64,000 nucleotides of DNA, taken from positions 1,110,805 to 1,174,804 of the forward strand of contig NC_018259.1 in assembly GCF_000227135.1 (NCBI RefSeq). The letters are read 5' to 3'. Positions 39,102 to 50,220 of the stretch are shown piece after piece (the first letter of the stretch is position 1; each line of letters begins with the position of its first letter). The notes below the pieces were generated by a model, which worked only from the letters and a program-made list of their open reading frames with translations, was not told the origin of the DNA and did not search any database. The translations under genes were made by a program, and so were the position numbers. The DNA is from Leishmania donovani. Its lineage: Eukaryota > Euglenozoa > Kinetoplastea > Trypanosomatida > Trypanosomatidae.

Positions 39102-41444
39102 CTTGTCAGGCGTGCCTTATAGTCTTGACGGTGTCTTGTGAGACTGTGAGCGAATGGAGACGTTCTATGCCCGGCAAGTTGCGAAGGGTGACGTATGTGT
39201 GTGTTTGTGCGTGTGGTTGAACGTGGGTATGTGCGAATCCAGTGTGCGTCACAGAATGTTCCACGCACATGCAAATTATAAACAACTCAGACGCATCGTT
39301 AGGGGTAGCGTGTCAAACACAGAGAAAACGAGACAACCAATGACCATGTGACCACGGTGCAGCACAAGACACAATTTGCCGCGAATGTCCAGAGCAGATT
39401 TAGCGCGCGTATGCATACATCAACGACGAAAAAGAGGAGAGAATAACAAGGTATCTAGAGTTGATCTGCTGACGCGAACAAAAAAACCCGGGTCATTAAC
39501 AGCAAGAGCTCTTGACCTTACATGCAACAGAGGCAGCGAGTGGCGATTTCACAGAACGGCCATGCACACAAGCCAGTCATCGCACCACTGCTGTCTGATG
39601 CAACCGTTGCATCACACACGATGCCGCGTGTGCGTGTCTGTGTGTGCGTGTGTCCGTCGAGCTGGCGACTGGCGACTCACGAAAACCGGGCACAAATGGA
39701 TGTGCTTTGAAGAGACTTCATATGTCTCTCGCGCACCGTCTTTCCGCACGCACACCTCGACAGCCCTGATTATCCCACCCACAGCCGCTAACAAGACAAG
39801 CGCCAAGGGTGCGGTCATCAAGAAGCAGGGGAGTGCACGCACAGGGGGGCGGCAGAAGGTGGAGGCGGCAGTCCCTTGCCAGCAAAGAAGGGAGTCCCAA
39901 GGAGCCGATTCGGTTTGCGGCGCGTTGGTGTCGTTCGCCTCTTTGTTTTGTGTGTGTGTGTGTGTGTTACGTTGACAAGAGCAAATTGAATACATACGAA
40001 AGAGAACCAAACCGAGAGACAAAGAAATACACGAGAGACGAAAAGGAGGAGAAAGGCCCGGGAATGGGGGGAAGAGGAGGCGGAGACGGACAACAGAGAA
40101 CAGGGATGGGGCGTGAACTATACATGATATGTGTGTGCGCGCTACTCAGCTAACATACGGTTGCGAGTCATTTGCGTCCCCGGAGAGAAGTGAGGAGGGG
40201 AAAACGAAAAAGAAAATAAGGCAACAGAAAAGAGCGTGGGTCAAGGACAATAATGCAAAACCAAACGCGACAACAAGACACACAAACGTGACAGATAGAG
40301 GGGTGGAGAAGAGAGAAGGAACAACAACGCCCTGCGTGAGCCTCTGTGTGGATGACGTGGGGGCAGTGGTGGTGGTGGTGGTGGCTATGGGTGAAGAGAA
40401 GCAGAGTGAAAACAAAAAAATGAAAGCGAACGAGAGAAAAAACGAACACTCCCCAAAGCCAGCCTATACTCACCCGAAGCCACCGCCAGACGCTTTCTGT
40501 AGCAACATAGAAACGCCCAAAGACAACCACAGAACTGCTTTGTTGCCGTTGTTGCCGTCTTGTCCGTCTGTTTGTTTGCTTTTTGTGATACAAGCACCCA
40601 CGAAAATGAAGTCGAGAGATGCACGCAAGTCAGACGCAGAAGAAAATGTTCAAAAAAAAAAAAAACAGAAAGAGAGCAACAGAAGCGGCGCCCATGCAAA
40701 AGCCGCGTCCACACACGCACACACATACAAGAAAAGATTTCCTTCATGAAGTCTGTCCCTTTCATAGTTACGTGTATGAGCACGGGTATTGCAGTGGCTC
40801 TCTCCTCGCTCTCGCTTGATGCATCGCCCCCTCTCCAAGCTCCTCCGTTTCTAGTTTCTTTTCTTGTGCTGCGTACCGTCTCCCTTCATTTCACTGTGTG
40901 TGTGTGTGCGCGCGCGCGTTTGGATCTGCCGACGCGGCTCCTCTCTTCCCTTCAGTGTTGTGTGTGTGTGTGTGTGCATGACGCGACGGATGTGGCATTT
41001 AAGTGTGACCATGTGCGTTTGCATGTGAATGTTTATGTCGCTGAGTGACGCGGACTATCATTGAGTTCCCCCCCCCCACACACACGCCTGCTAGCCTCCC
41101 CGGCATGCCCCGCCTCTTTCAAACCTCCTTTTGAAGCGTTCAACTGTGGAGCTCTACATCACATGATAAAGAAATGGAAAGCGCTCAGAGGGGGTGCTGG
41201 CAGACGTGAAACGAGCTGTGGTGCGCGCAAGAAAGAGAAGCAGGAAGCGGTGCGAAAAGCTAACGCGTCCATCGCCGTGCACTGTGTGTGTGTACGTGTG
41301 TGTGTTTCGCTGGGCACTTTGCCTCCGGCACCAAGATCGCACCTGCACGCACACACGAGGGCGGCGTTACGCTCTTGCTCCCCAGCATATCCATCTCTCT
41401 GCTTTCACCTGGCTGTGGCTGCCGTGTTGCTGGCATGCTGTCAC
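39102..41444. other. Intergenic region, no gene seen
   Basis: 3' flank of the docking-complex-like gene and the alpha-SNAP leader. It contains a TG tract (39949-39968), GT tracts near 40902-40976 and a C10 run (41068-41077). A + strand frame near 39376-39975 looks slightly more protein-like in places but has no recognisable domain and runs against the transcription unit. Confidence 0.6.
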
Positions 41445-43301
41445 CTACTTGGCCTTCTGAGCTGCGTCCTTCTTCTTGCGCTGGTTGCGCTCCTCACGCT
41501 CACGCATCGTAGCCAGGCGGGCCTCCATCTGCTTACGGATGTCCTCGTGCGAGACGATGTGATCGTCATCCTGGTCAGCGTAGAGGTTACTGTCGCGATC
41601 TGTCGTCCCGCCAGCCAGACTGGCGCTGGGCAGCTCCATCATACGCACAAGATCGCGTGCCGATACGGCGCTATGGGCTGTCTGGGGGGCAATCGGCATT
41701 ATGGGGCTCTCCTCCACCTCCCAGTCTTCTGCCATCTGCAGAGTTTCGCCGTGTGGGGAGTCTGTCGTGTTGGCAGTTAATGCATTGTCTTCCTCCTCCA
41801 AATTCTGCACAGTCTCCTTCGGAGACTGAAGATCTCGGGTGACGCGAGAAGACGACGCCACCGAGGTGCGCGAGTTCGCGGAAAACTGGTGGTGGCGCTG
41901 AAAGGCAATCAAGATGTGCGTGGCGCGCTCCTCAATAGTGCCGAGGAACTGCTTCATGTTGGCCTCTGTGCACCTCTCCTCACCCTCCACAGCGCCATCG
42001 GCCATTTGCGGGCACCCGATGTGCGCATACACATCCTCAGCCGTGGCTGCGGTACGCTGCACGGCGTCGCGCAACTGCACAGTCGCGTAGTTCATCTCAT
42101 CTAGCTTGGACTCGGTGCCTGCCAGCTCCTCCTCGAGCCCCTTGATGAGAGCGCGGTGCTGACGCTCGCTGTCGTCCTCCTCGCTCAGAAGACGCTGAAG
42201 GTCGCGGATGCTGTCCTTCAGCGCCTCCTTCTTGGCAGACAGCTCGTTGACGTACTTGTACATGGAGAAGTTCAGGTCGCCTGTGTGCAAGTACTTTGCG
42301 CGCAACTCGTCGATATCGTCTGTCTGCAGGTCGTCCTTGATCTGAGCAAGAATGCTTGTTATGGTGGCGGACTCTCTCTCCACACACAGCAATGTGTGTG
42401 TGTCGTCCTCGTCGTCCTCCCCACCCGTCGTGGAGACCGGCTCTTCGCCGTTGCCGGGCACCGACGCGCCAATCGCTCGCCGGGAGGTGACCACTTCTTC
42501 CTGAGCGCGGGCAGCTTTCGTGTCGCCCATGCGCTCGTCAAAATCGTACTCGCGCGCCTCCAGCTCGAGCTGCATCTCCGTCTGCTCATCGCGCATGGCC
42601 TTGATGTCCATCATGGCGGTGTCCAGGTCGCGCAGCTGATTGGTGTAGGCCTGGCGCTGCTCGGCCAGCGCGGCGCGCAACCGCTCCACCTCGCGCAGCT
42701 GCGCGTCGCGATCGTCCATATCCCTGTTCGACTTCTCAATGTGCTCGGCCATGAGGCGCTTCTTCGTCTTCAAATCGTCCTCCATGCGCTTGTGCACGCG
42801 CAGGAACACGCGACGCTCCTCTCGAATGACGTCGATGCGGTCGCGCAGCTCTTTGTTATACGACAGAGCATCGTTGAACTGACCTAACGTTTGATCCAGT
42901 CGGCTCTCCAGAATGTCGACCTGGCGCTGCACCGCCGCTGCCTGTTCCTTCTCTACATTGATGCCGCCCTTCATCTTGCGGCTTTGGAGGAGGTCGATGC
43001 GGGCCAGCTGGTACCGCTTCGTCAGATCATTTTTGCGCATCTTCTCAAACTGGTAGCGGCGCTCCAGACCTTCAACATCGCTCTGCAACGACGCCAGCTT
43101 ATCCGCCTTGACATAGTCGTAATGCGTGCCAGAGAGAGCACTGATCTCCTTCTTGATTTGGTCGTTCTCTTCGGTTATATGCAGGATCTGTTCTTGCTGA
43201 CGCGCGCCCTGGTCCTGTGCAGCGAGGATGCCATCCGCTATCTGCGAGTGGCGCAGAGTGTCGGACACTGCGCCCTTCTTTTTGGCGGCCACCACTGACA
43301 T
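41445..43301 (-). CDS. Coiled-coil protein, outer dynein arm docking complex-like (CCDC63/114, ODA1 type)
   Basis: A 618-residue, almost entirely coiled-coil protein. The segment from about 125 to 190, with QTLGQFNDALSYNKELRDRI and VIREERRVFLRVHKRMEDDL, matches the conserved core of the Chlamydomonas DC2/ODA1 and CCDC63/CCDC114 (ODAD1) family. These proteins anchor outer dynein arms to axonemal doublet microtubules. Other coils run from about 25 to 285 and 330 to 430. The C-terminal 160 residues are less ordered and end in a Lys/Arg-rich helix (EREERNQRKKKDAAQKAK). The open frame begins with TTG at 43316; the first ATG is at 43301 and a candidate splice acceptor lies just upstream. A general coiled-coil role other than docking remains possible. 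Confidence 0.72.
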   Translation of the reverse strand: MSVVAAKKKGAVSDTLRHSQIADGILAAQDQGARQQEQILHITEENDQIKKEISALSGTHYDYVKADKLASLQSDVEGLERRYQFEKMRKNDLTKRYQLARIDLLQSRKMKGGINVEKEQAAAVQRQVDILESRLDQTLGQFNDALSYNKELRDRIDVIREERRVFLRVHKRMEDDLKTKKRLMAEHIEKSNRDMDDRDAQLREVERLRAALAEQRQAYTNQLRDLDTAMMDIKAMRDEQTEMQLELEAREYDFDERMGDTKAARAQEEVVTSRRAIGASVPGNGEEPVSTTGGEDDEDDTHTLLCVERESATITSILAQIKDDLQTDDIDELRAKYLHTGDLNFSMYKYVNELSAKKEALKDSIRDLQRLLSEEDDSERQHRALIKGLEEELAGTESKLDEMNYATVQLRDAVQRTAATAEDVYAHIGCPQMADGAVEGEERCTEANMKQFLGTIEERATHILIAFQRHHQFSANSRTSVASSSRVTRDLQSPKETVQNLEEEDNALTANTTDSPHGETLQMAEDWEVEESPIMPIAPQTAHSAVSARDLVRMMELPSASLAGGTTDRDSNLYADQDDDHIVSHEDIRKQMEARLATMREREERNQRKKKDAAQKAK

Positions 43302-43333
43302 GACCAAGTCCGCCAATGTACGTCAGGATGATC

Positions 43334-43385
43334 CTGTCGACCAACGAAATGGAGGGAGGAAGAGGAGGCAGCGGCGAGAGGTACA
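43334..43385 (-). promoter_or_regulatory. Candidate trans-splice acceptor for the docking-complex-like gene
   Basis: On the minus strand the pyrimidine tract CCTCCTCTTCCTCCCTCC (within 43347-43385) is followed by GACAG, with the AG at 43335-43334. This is about 33 bases upstream of the ATG at 43301. Confidence 0.4.
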
Positions 43386-43744
43386 ATGCCTCCGCAAGGG
43401 TGTCGTTTTTCGCTGGACCTGAGGATGGCGTGCTCTGTTCTGCACTGCCCCCCGCCTTCAAGAAGTTGAAAGAGAATGTGAAGTGCAGGACGCAGATGTG
43501 ATATGCTGAGAGAGGGGGAGGAGACCGCCGTGCCGGAGAAGAGCACGAGAGAAAAAAAAATAAAAAAAAACGTCAGACAACTGGACCTAGCGGCAGAAAA
43601 GGACAGCCCGGAGCAATGAAGTCAGCGAAGTGCAAGCGGGGCGGAGAAAAACACGGCTGGCCGTCCTGACTTCGTAGATTCGTGGCATTGATGACAGTTG
43701 CACGGAAACGGGTGCGCGCGCAATGGGGTGGTAGGCGCACGTAC

Positions 43745-43776
<32 letters not shown>

Positions 43777-45827
43777 GTGTGTGAAGGGGGGCGTTGGGGA
43801 CGAGTAAGAAAAGAAAAATAGGAAAGGAAGACGAGATTGCAGTAAAGCGAAAAGACACGTAGAGTGTGGTGGTATGTGCACAGTGCAAACTATGTGTGGA
43901 ACGGAGGACTGCAGACGCAGAGAGAGGTCACGGTGCTCACACATTCCTCTCTGCTGTTGCAAGAGTTTCTCACGCCCTTCTCAGCTGACGTCATCGCCTA
44001 GGAAGTGCCGCAAGGAGAAAGCTACCGCACTCGGAAACAGAAGCATGACACCGCGAGCTCGAGATTATTACTCGAAGGCCCTCACCGCAGCATCACAACG
44101 AATGACAGCACACTGTGTTCTATTTTGCTTTTCCTTGTTTCTCTGCGCAAAGAGGGAGTAAGAAACAGCGTACATACAACATGCCGATACACATAACGAC
44201 GCTCACCTTCATTCGTATTTTTTTTGTATTCCCTTCACCGGATCATTGAATGCGTCTCGCACCGCCTTGCATGGGCACGTCAGCACCTCTGCGTGTGGCC
44301 GTGCTTCTCGCTTCCATACCCCATCTCCATCTTCTTGAAAGGAATACAGGTGAAACGGTGAATGAAAGAATGAGGGCGCCTTTTTTTTCGGGGGAGTGAG
44401 AGAGTGAAGGGGGGATATGCATTCGCCTTCGCTTGGTGGCGAGGAGGAGGAGCTTGCATGCGCGTATGCTGTGAGGAAGTGCCCTCTTATTTTTCCAAGT
44501 GCTCTTTTTAAGTATCGATAAAGGCAGTCTTTTCGAAATAGGAAGCGAGAGAGACCCACAGGAAGGTGCAAGAAAAAAGAACAAAAGTGAGCAGCGGGCG
44601 AGGGGAGAGGAAAGAAGGGAGTCCGGGGAGAAGACACACGCGTACACGAAAAAGCAAAGACGAGGGTAGAAACAGCCGAGCTTGGGAGCGAGACAAACAC
44701 AAAATGCACACGTGCCAGCCCGGAAAACAATACAAGGGAGAAAATGTAAGAGAAGCGATCGGCATCAACAGGGAGACTGCAGCAGCGGCAGCATCACATG
44801 AGGTGCGCGAAAGAGAACCAAGAAAACGAAAGAGAGGACCTTAGCGCAGCTCATCATCCCGCATTCACGCACCGAGGTCAGCGATCAGCCATCAACCGCC
44901 TCGGCACGGCGCCCTCCGGCAGATAAAAAGGTGCTGTGCCCCCACCCCCACCCCATCCCTTCCGTCTTTGACACGCGACAACGACTTATCCGAAGAATGA
45001 ATCAGTGAGAGGGCGAATAGAAAGAGTAGCATCAAGAAAGGAAGAGAAAACGAGCAAGGACCAACCGCAAACATCCGCGGTTGCTGCATCTCAGTCGCAC
45101 CCGCTCTCCACAAGGTCCCATCGCCCCTTCCGGCCTTCTACCCTCTTCCCCTCGGCCTTCTCCCATCACAAGCGTTTTTTTTTTCATGCAACAAAGAAAG
45201 AAGCCCCAAAGTAGAAGCGCACTCCTCACATCACGTACAACATCACACAAGAAAGGGCAACATCACAAAAAAAGCGGCATTTGCCACAGGCGACACGCCA
45301 CAAGAACGATAAGAGAGAAAGCAGGCAGGTGAGTTATTTCACCCCTTTGCGCCACAGTCTCACTCACGCTCACACAACTACAGACACGCACATGCAGTGG
45401 TAAAAGCAGGGCCCTCCCCCACAACCACCACCTGTCTCACGGTATCCTCCTCCTCTGCACAACGCGCTCTCCATGAGGGAAGAGATGGCAGCGCGAGGGA
45501 GACAGGGTGGGAAGGGGCTGAGCGAAAGGGTGAGAAGTAATAAAAGATGGCCACCTCACAGATGTCTGGCGCATTTCACAGACCCTCCTCACAGAGGTGA
45601 GCTATCGAGACTTTATAGACGCACATCTGTGTGTGTGCGCGCAACAGACACACACGCAAAAGAAAACACTGACGGTTTGTTTCCTCCCTTTTTCCATCCT
45701 CACTCTTCGTACGAGTCCCTCGCCTGCTGCTGCGTGAAGCAGTGCCCTCCCCCTCTCCCCCGTCCTTTCCTTACCACTATGCCTACACCCCCCTCCTCCA
45801 GTAGAGACTGGCAGAGGGCGGGCAGCA
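43386..45827. other. Intergenic region, no gene seen
   Basis: 3' flank of the ubiquitin protease and the distal leader of the docking-like gene. A long GT tract (43745-43782) and T8-T9 runs on the + strand (for example 44219-44226 and 45175-45184) are present. A minus-strand frame at 44209-44730 (173 codons) has a charged C-terminal end, but its first two thirds are low-complexity Phe/Ser/Leu/Pro. I do not call it a gene. Confidence 0.6.
43745..43782. repeat. GT dinucleotide tract
   Basis: About 19 near-perfect GT units with one GC interruption. Confidence 0.9.
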
Positions 45828-48800
45828 TTACGCTGGACTTGCCGTAGCTTCAACGCGCTCAAAACACAAAATGTACGCCCCATTCGGCGCTGGGGCGTCG
45901 CAGCTGTCGATCGTCGCGTGTGTGTCGTTGTAGTATACCCATTTCTTCACGGAATCGTTGAAGGCGGCCGCAGTGTAATGCCCAAAGCTGAGCGACCCGG
46001 TGTGGTACACCACACCGCGCAGGCGGTACTTCGTGCCCTCCGTCTGAAGTCCAGCGGATTCGGGGTCCAGGTACGGCGCAAAGTCGAGCTCGCTGGGGAA
46101 CTGCACTGTGGTGTTCTTCTTGTCGGCGCTGTACGTGTGCATCTTAAAGCGCTTAAAGGACACAATGAGGCACGGGGGCAGACGGAAGAGGGTGCGGTGC
46201 ACTTTCGTCTCCCGAAACTCCTTGCACCGACTGCAGAACCAGGCATCCTCGCCCCGCAGCAGGTCCGGCTGCATAGAGTGCGACAAGCACTCGTGCAGCG
46301 AGCATTTCACCTCCGGGGTGATGTCGCTACCTACGCCGCGGAGTCCAAAGGCATCCGAACTCCGTCCGTCGGTAACGAGCTGATACTTGGCAGAGTCGTA
46401 CTGGATGCACACGACAATGGTGGTCGTCAGCGCCGTGGAAGCTGGCGCCTTTTCACAGGCCTCGCTCCCTGTCGCATCTGTGTTAATGTCGTCGCCCGTG
46501 AATGTGGTTTTTGTGACGCTGGCGGTTGTGGATTTGCGGAGAATGCGCTGAACTATCTTGATGTCTCGCTCAATGGATGCAGCCGCTGCGCCGGCGTCGT
46601 TGGCGGACGCCAGCTTTCCTTTGGCTTCGTGCTTGTGGGATGGAGGCGTGACGTACCCTGCCCCTCCGCTTAGAGTCTCTGTGGGAGTGAAGAGCGCTAC
46701 CTCGTCCGTCTCGTCTTCTGGAACGCGTTGAAGAAGTGCTGTCGCCACCTCTAAAGAGCGCGGGCGGATGTGCTCCGCGTAGGCGGTCATGCAGTCACGG
46801 GGTTCGCTGGCCAAAACGAGACCCTCCGCGTCGGCGGCATCCACGGCCGCAGGCTGCGGGTGCTCCGCACCGTAAGACGCCGGAAACTCGTCGATCCAAA
46901 CCGGGGTGCCTATTATGGCAGTCGTGGAGGGAAGCGGTGCATCCTTCATGAAGTACCACACACGTGCCGCAGGCGCCCCTGCTGCACCCACTGTAGTCGG
47001 TGGCGGCGCAGATGCCACGCTCAGATCTGCGCTCGCCAGGTAGCACCGTGCCCAAGCAAACACGCGACCATGATCAGGAATGTCCATTACGCGCACGTCC
47101 ACCTGCACGCGCGCTGCCACACTCCTTGCCCTCTGCTTTTCCTCCTCCGCAGTCATCTCATCTGCAGAGCCGTCCAGAAAAAAGCGCAGCACCTCTCTGC
47201 TAGCACTGGCATTGCTCAGCAGCAGCTGTCGAAGCGCCTCCTCCACCTCCTGCTCGCGCACCGTGTTGTCTGGCTGCACCAGCACGTGAACCTTCAGCGT
47301 CACCAGCGCGTGCGCACGGGCCGTGCCCCCCTTCACAGGTCGAAACAGCGGTGCCATGAAGCCGCTGTGTGAGACGGGCTCGGCCGCGTCGTCAGACTTG
47401 CTTAGCTCCACCATAACATCCACGCTCATGGCGCGCCGCTGCGGCGGGTCTTTGATGCTGACGGAGAGCGTGACGTTGTTGTCGAAGACGGTGCTGCACT
47501 CCCCACACGTGAGGCATGTGAAGACGGTCTTCGACTGGTGGAAGAAGAGGGGCGGTATGAACGACTTGTTGTTTTCCAAGAAGTTGCTCCAGAAGATGGT
47601 GGAGAGCTCCTGCGTCGCGATCGCCTTGTCGCTGTCCTCGCGCTGTCGGTAGCATCGCTCCGAGAGGAGATTGATCTCCTCACTCAGGTGATCCAGGAGC
47701 ACTTCTATGAACTCATTTGCATCTTGCTGCTGGTAGCCAGAAAAACGCTTCACTCGCATACCAATCTGCTCCTTAAGCTCACGGGTCTCCGCGAAGGAGT
47801 GCTGCCCAGACCACATCGTCGTCAGCAGCCTAATGAGCAGCGGAGTTATAACCGCCTGTGAAAAGTGCGAAATGGGAAGCGTCAAAAGCTTCGTGCGGAA
47901 GGAGGTGAGATTCGACAAGCACTGAAGGGCACTGTTCATGTAGCATGTGTTGCCGACATTGGTCAGGCCGCACACACCGCATTGGTGTGCTGCCACCTCC
48001 ATCGTGCGTGTAATTTCGCCTCCGCCGTCGTCGCCGTTTGTGTTGTTCAGCGTCAGCACCAGGGACAAGAGCACCTTCCCGCTCGTCTGCAGCCTCCACT
48101 CCTCCACGCTCTCCGGCATATACTGCTCGATGCGCCGCCGCAGCTGCTGCAATATCTCCTGCACGGTCACGTCCATCCCATCCCCCCTTTCTGCAATCGT
48201 GAACGGACCTGTTTTCACGGAAAGCATGTAGAGGCCTTTGCAGCAGATGCGCACCGTGTCGGTTCCGTTGATTGCCGCAAACCACACTCTGGCCACCTTG
48301 TCCGACATCATGCCCTCCTCCTCCCTCATCACGCCCCAGGCGAGGTGGCACACCTCGCGCATGTCGCTATGCAGGAGTGCCTCCTCCACGGGCACCTCTA
48401 CGCTGTACTTGTCAAGCGCTCCGTCCGATTCGTTCCGCTCCCACCACTCAAATGTCGTGAACACGGTCAGCGGAAGCGGCTTCCACATGAGGAGACAGCG
48501 CTCCCGCAGAGGAAAGGCTCCATACATGACGTACTTGGGGCCGGTGCCAAAGAAGTCAAAGAAGGAGTTGTACAGAGTCTCTGGAATCACCTGGTATCGC
48601 TCCGAGTCTAGAGAAAGCCAGTGCCGGCGCGGGTCGTGCGGCGAGACCGTCATGAGCGCGAACGTGTCGATCGGGCCCGGAAAAGGTGGGTGTGGCCCGG
48701 GTGAGGCCAAGCAGTGCTGCTCCTTCGCTTGCGTGGACCACCTCAGCAGCTGCTCCATCCACGCCGTCGGCACCACAACGCCGCGCGGAAGAGCTTCCCT

Positions 48801-49853
48801 GTTCTGCATCAAGCTCCGCTGCTGACAAGCAAAGTACAAGCAGTAAAAGAACAGCTCCAGGTTAAGGCGCGAGGCGTCCTCTTCCTCCCCCCACAGAAAC
48901 GGCGCCACCTCTGTTGGGTTGCGAGAGCGCTGCTGGTAGGCTGGAAAGAAGCTGCACACCCACGCATCAGCAGTGCTCTGGAGAATGGAGCAGAGGTCCT
49001 CCTTGCAGTCGATAGGGGTCGTATCGTCGCTGTACTTGTTGCGCAGCGCGTGCGGCACGTGTGCTCCCTGCGTCAAGTGTTCCTCCATGAGACGGCGGCT
49101 CATCTCGCTGATCTCCTTTACATGGGCAAAACTGCGCAAGGAGTAGCGGCTGAAGTGGTGGCTGCCACCCGAGCCATGGCACCCGCCGTCATTCATCACC
49201 TCCGAAACAATGCTCTGCAAACCCGAGACAAAGGCAACGGACAGCTCGTGCGGCGTCACGCACAACCCACGCGCTGATTCCTCATTCTCGCTGGACAGAA
49301 GCGGCGGCGTCGCGAGAGCGAAAATGTCCGCTACGCTTTCTTGGATCAAGTCATGCAGCACAGCGCTTGCGATACCGAACCAGGCAACGCTAAACTCCTC
49401 CGTTGCGGCCGGAACAGCCCCGGCGTTGATGCCGTCCAGGTGGGCTGCGATGGCCGAGTGTGAGCGCTTTAGCCATGTGATGCTGCCGTCGAACCCGCGA
49501 AGGCTCTCCAAGATGTTTCCCACAAGCGCCTGAATATAAGCCTGGAGTCGGTCGAGCGGAAGCTGCGGCTGCGCCGCCACGGCAGCATTCTCCTCGTCAT
49601 CCGTTTCAGCCGTAGAAGCAGCGGTGTAGTCATGCGCTGTCGTAGCCGTCCCATTCCAAGTTATGGTTCTCGGCTTGCCGGTAGTCATGCACGCTTCTTC
49701 GTTGACCTGTGATGCTGTCGAGTCTTCTTCTGCAGAGGCGAAGCTGTCACGGGTAGTGGCGGTAAACGAAGATCCTTCAATGCTGTGGTTTCTCTCCTTC
49801 AGCTCCATCTCCTCCATAGCGTCCCCAGAGCTCAGAGCTCCTTCAGAGCTCAT
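45828..49853 (-). CDS. Ubiquitin-specific protease (peptidase family C19)
   Basis: A 1341-residue deubiquitinase. The Cys box GLTNVGNTCYMNSALQCLSN places the nucleophile at about Cys637. The His box GSLSFGHYTAAAFND gives His1292, and VYYNDTHATI gives Asp1310. About 655 residues separate the Cys and His boxes, far more than in a minimal USP domain; Ala/Ser/Thr/Pro-rich inserts are seen in this interval. Finger-region CxxC pairs are present (TCLTCGEC and WFCSRCKEF), with the usual RLPPCLIVSFKRF before the His box. Upstream, YQVIPETLYNSFFDFFGTGP (about 415-435) resembles the end of a DUSP domain, as in USP4/11/15 and yeast Ubp12. The enzyme should cleave ubiquitin from proteins. Its substrates are unknown. 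The frame is open upstream to 49946, but only from a TTG codon. Confidence 0.92.
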   Translation of the reverse strand: MSSEGALSSGDAMEEMELKERNHSIEGSSFTATTRDSFASAEEDSTASQVNEEACMTTGKPRTITWNGTATTAHDYTAASTAETDDEENAAVAAQPQLPLDRLQAYIQALVGNILESLRGFDGSITWLKRSHSAIAAHLDGINAGAVPAATEEFSVAWFGIASAVLHDLIQESVADIFALATPPLLSSENEESARGLCVTPHELSVAFVSGLQSIVSEVMNDGGCHGSGGSHHFSRYSLRSFAHVKEISEMSRRLMEEHLTQGAHVPHALRNKYSDDTTPIDCKEDLCSILQSTADAWVCSFFPAYQQRSRNPTEVAPFLWGEEEDASRLNLELFFYCLYFACQQRSLMQNREALPRGVVVPTAWMEQLLRWSTQAKEQHCLASPGPHPPFPGPIDTFALMTVSPHDPRRHWLSLDSERYQVIPETLYNSFFDFFGTGPKYVMYGAFPLRERCLLMWKPLPLTVFTTFEWWERNESDGALDKYSVEVPVEEALLHSDMREVCHLAWGVMREEEGMMSDKVARVWFAAINGTDTVRICCKGLYMLSVKTGPFTIAERGDGMDVTVQEILQQLRRRIEQYMPESVEEWRLQTSGKVLLSLVLTLNNTNGDDGGGEITRTMEVAAHQCGVCGLTNVGNTCYMNSALQCLSNLTSFRTKLLTLPISHFSQAVITPLLIRLLTTMWSGQHSFAETRELKEQIGMRVKRFSGYQQQDANEFIEVLLDHLSEEINLLSERCYRQREDSDKAIATQELSTIFWSNFLENNKSFIPPLFFHQSKTVFTCLTCGECSTVFDNNVTLSVSIKDPPQRRAMSVDVMVELSKSDDAAEPVSHSGFMAPLFRPVKGGTARAHALVTLKVHVLVQPDNTVREQEVEEALRQLLLSNASASREVLRFFLDGSADEMTAEEEKQRARSVAARVQVDVRVMDIPDHGRVFAWARCYLASADLSVASAPPPTTVGAAGAPAARVWYFMKDAPLPSTTAIIGTPVWIDEFPASYGAEHPQPAAVDAADAEGLVLASEPRDCMTAYAEHIRPRSLEVATALLQRVPEDETDEVALFTPTETLSGGAGYVTPPSHKHEAKGKLASANDAGAAAASIERDIKIVQRILRKSTTASVTKTTFTGDDINTDATGSEACEKAPASTALTTTIVVCIQYDSAKYQLVTDGRSSDAFGLRGVGSDITPEVKCSLHECLSHSMQPDLLRGEDAWFCSRCKEFRETKVHRTLFRLPPCLIVSFKRFKMHTYSADKKNTTVQFPSELDFAPYLDPESAGLQTEGTKYRLRGVVYHTGSLSFGHYTAAAFNDSVKKWVYYNDTHATIDSCDAPAPNGAYILCFERVEATASPA

Positions 49854-49965
49854 GGCGGCGCGATCGTCGTCCTGCGAGTGAGCGCGTGCAATTGGGTATG
49901 TAGTTGCCCGAGTTGAAGACAAGTGTACCTCGTGCGAGAAGCGCAAAGAGAATCAGACGGGACAG

Positions 49966-49990
49966 CTGAAAACAACAAAAGAACGGGTTT
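49966..49990 (-). promoter_or_regulatory. Candidate trans-splice acceptor for the ubiquitin protease gene
   Basis: The minus strand reads CCCGTTCTTTTGTTGTTTTC followed by AG at 49967-49966. This is a strong polypyrimidine-AG signal that leaves a 5' UTR of about 112 bases before the ATG at 49853. Confidence 0.5.
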
Positions 49991-50207
49991 AAGCCTGTGA
50001 AAACGCTTCAAGTCACCCTGTGCTACGTTTTGGGCAAGGGGGCGCTCCTTCGGGGTGCCCGCAGTCAATTTGTATGTTGATGAACTCGTGTGAGGACGGG
50101 TCGTAGAGTGAGGGATGCTTTGCCGTTTGTCTTTCCTTTTGATGAGGAGGAGCGCCCCTGGTCCGCTGAAACTCCCCTGTTGATGCTTTCCTTTACTTGC
50201 ACGTATT

Positions 50208-50220
50208 GGGGGGGGGGGGG
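50208..50220. repeat. Run of 13 G
   Basis: Homopolymer of 13 G on the + strand, between the FG-GAP gene and the USP gene. Confidence 0.9.

Noticed and set aside
39376..39975. 199-codon + strand frame with a Lys/Ala-rich section
   Set aside because: It is opposite to the transcription unit, contains CA-repeat translation and has no domain.
41445..43316. Docking-complex-like protein starting at 43316
   Set aside because: The codon is TTG just after an in-frame stop; the first ATG is 43301.
44209..44730. 173-codon minus-strand frame
   Set aside because: Only the last 35 residues look protein-like; the rest is low-complexity and no domain is recognised. Transcript evidence would be needed.
45918..48825. 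Several + strand frames of 195-251 codons
   Set aside because: All are antisense shadows of the ubiquitin protease gene.
45828..49946. 1372-residue version of the ubiquitin protease
   Set aside because: The upstream codon is TTG and a strong polypyrimidine-AG signal at 49966 precedes the ATG at 49853.
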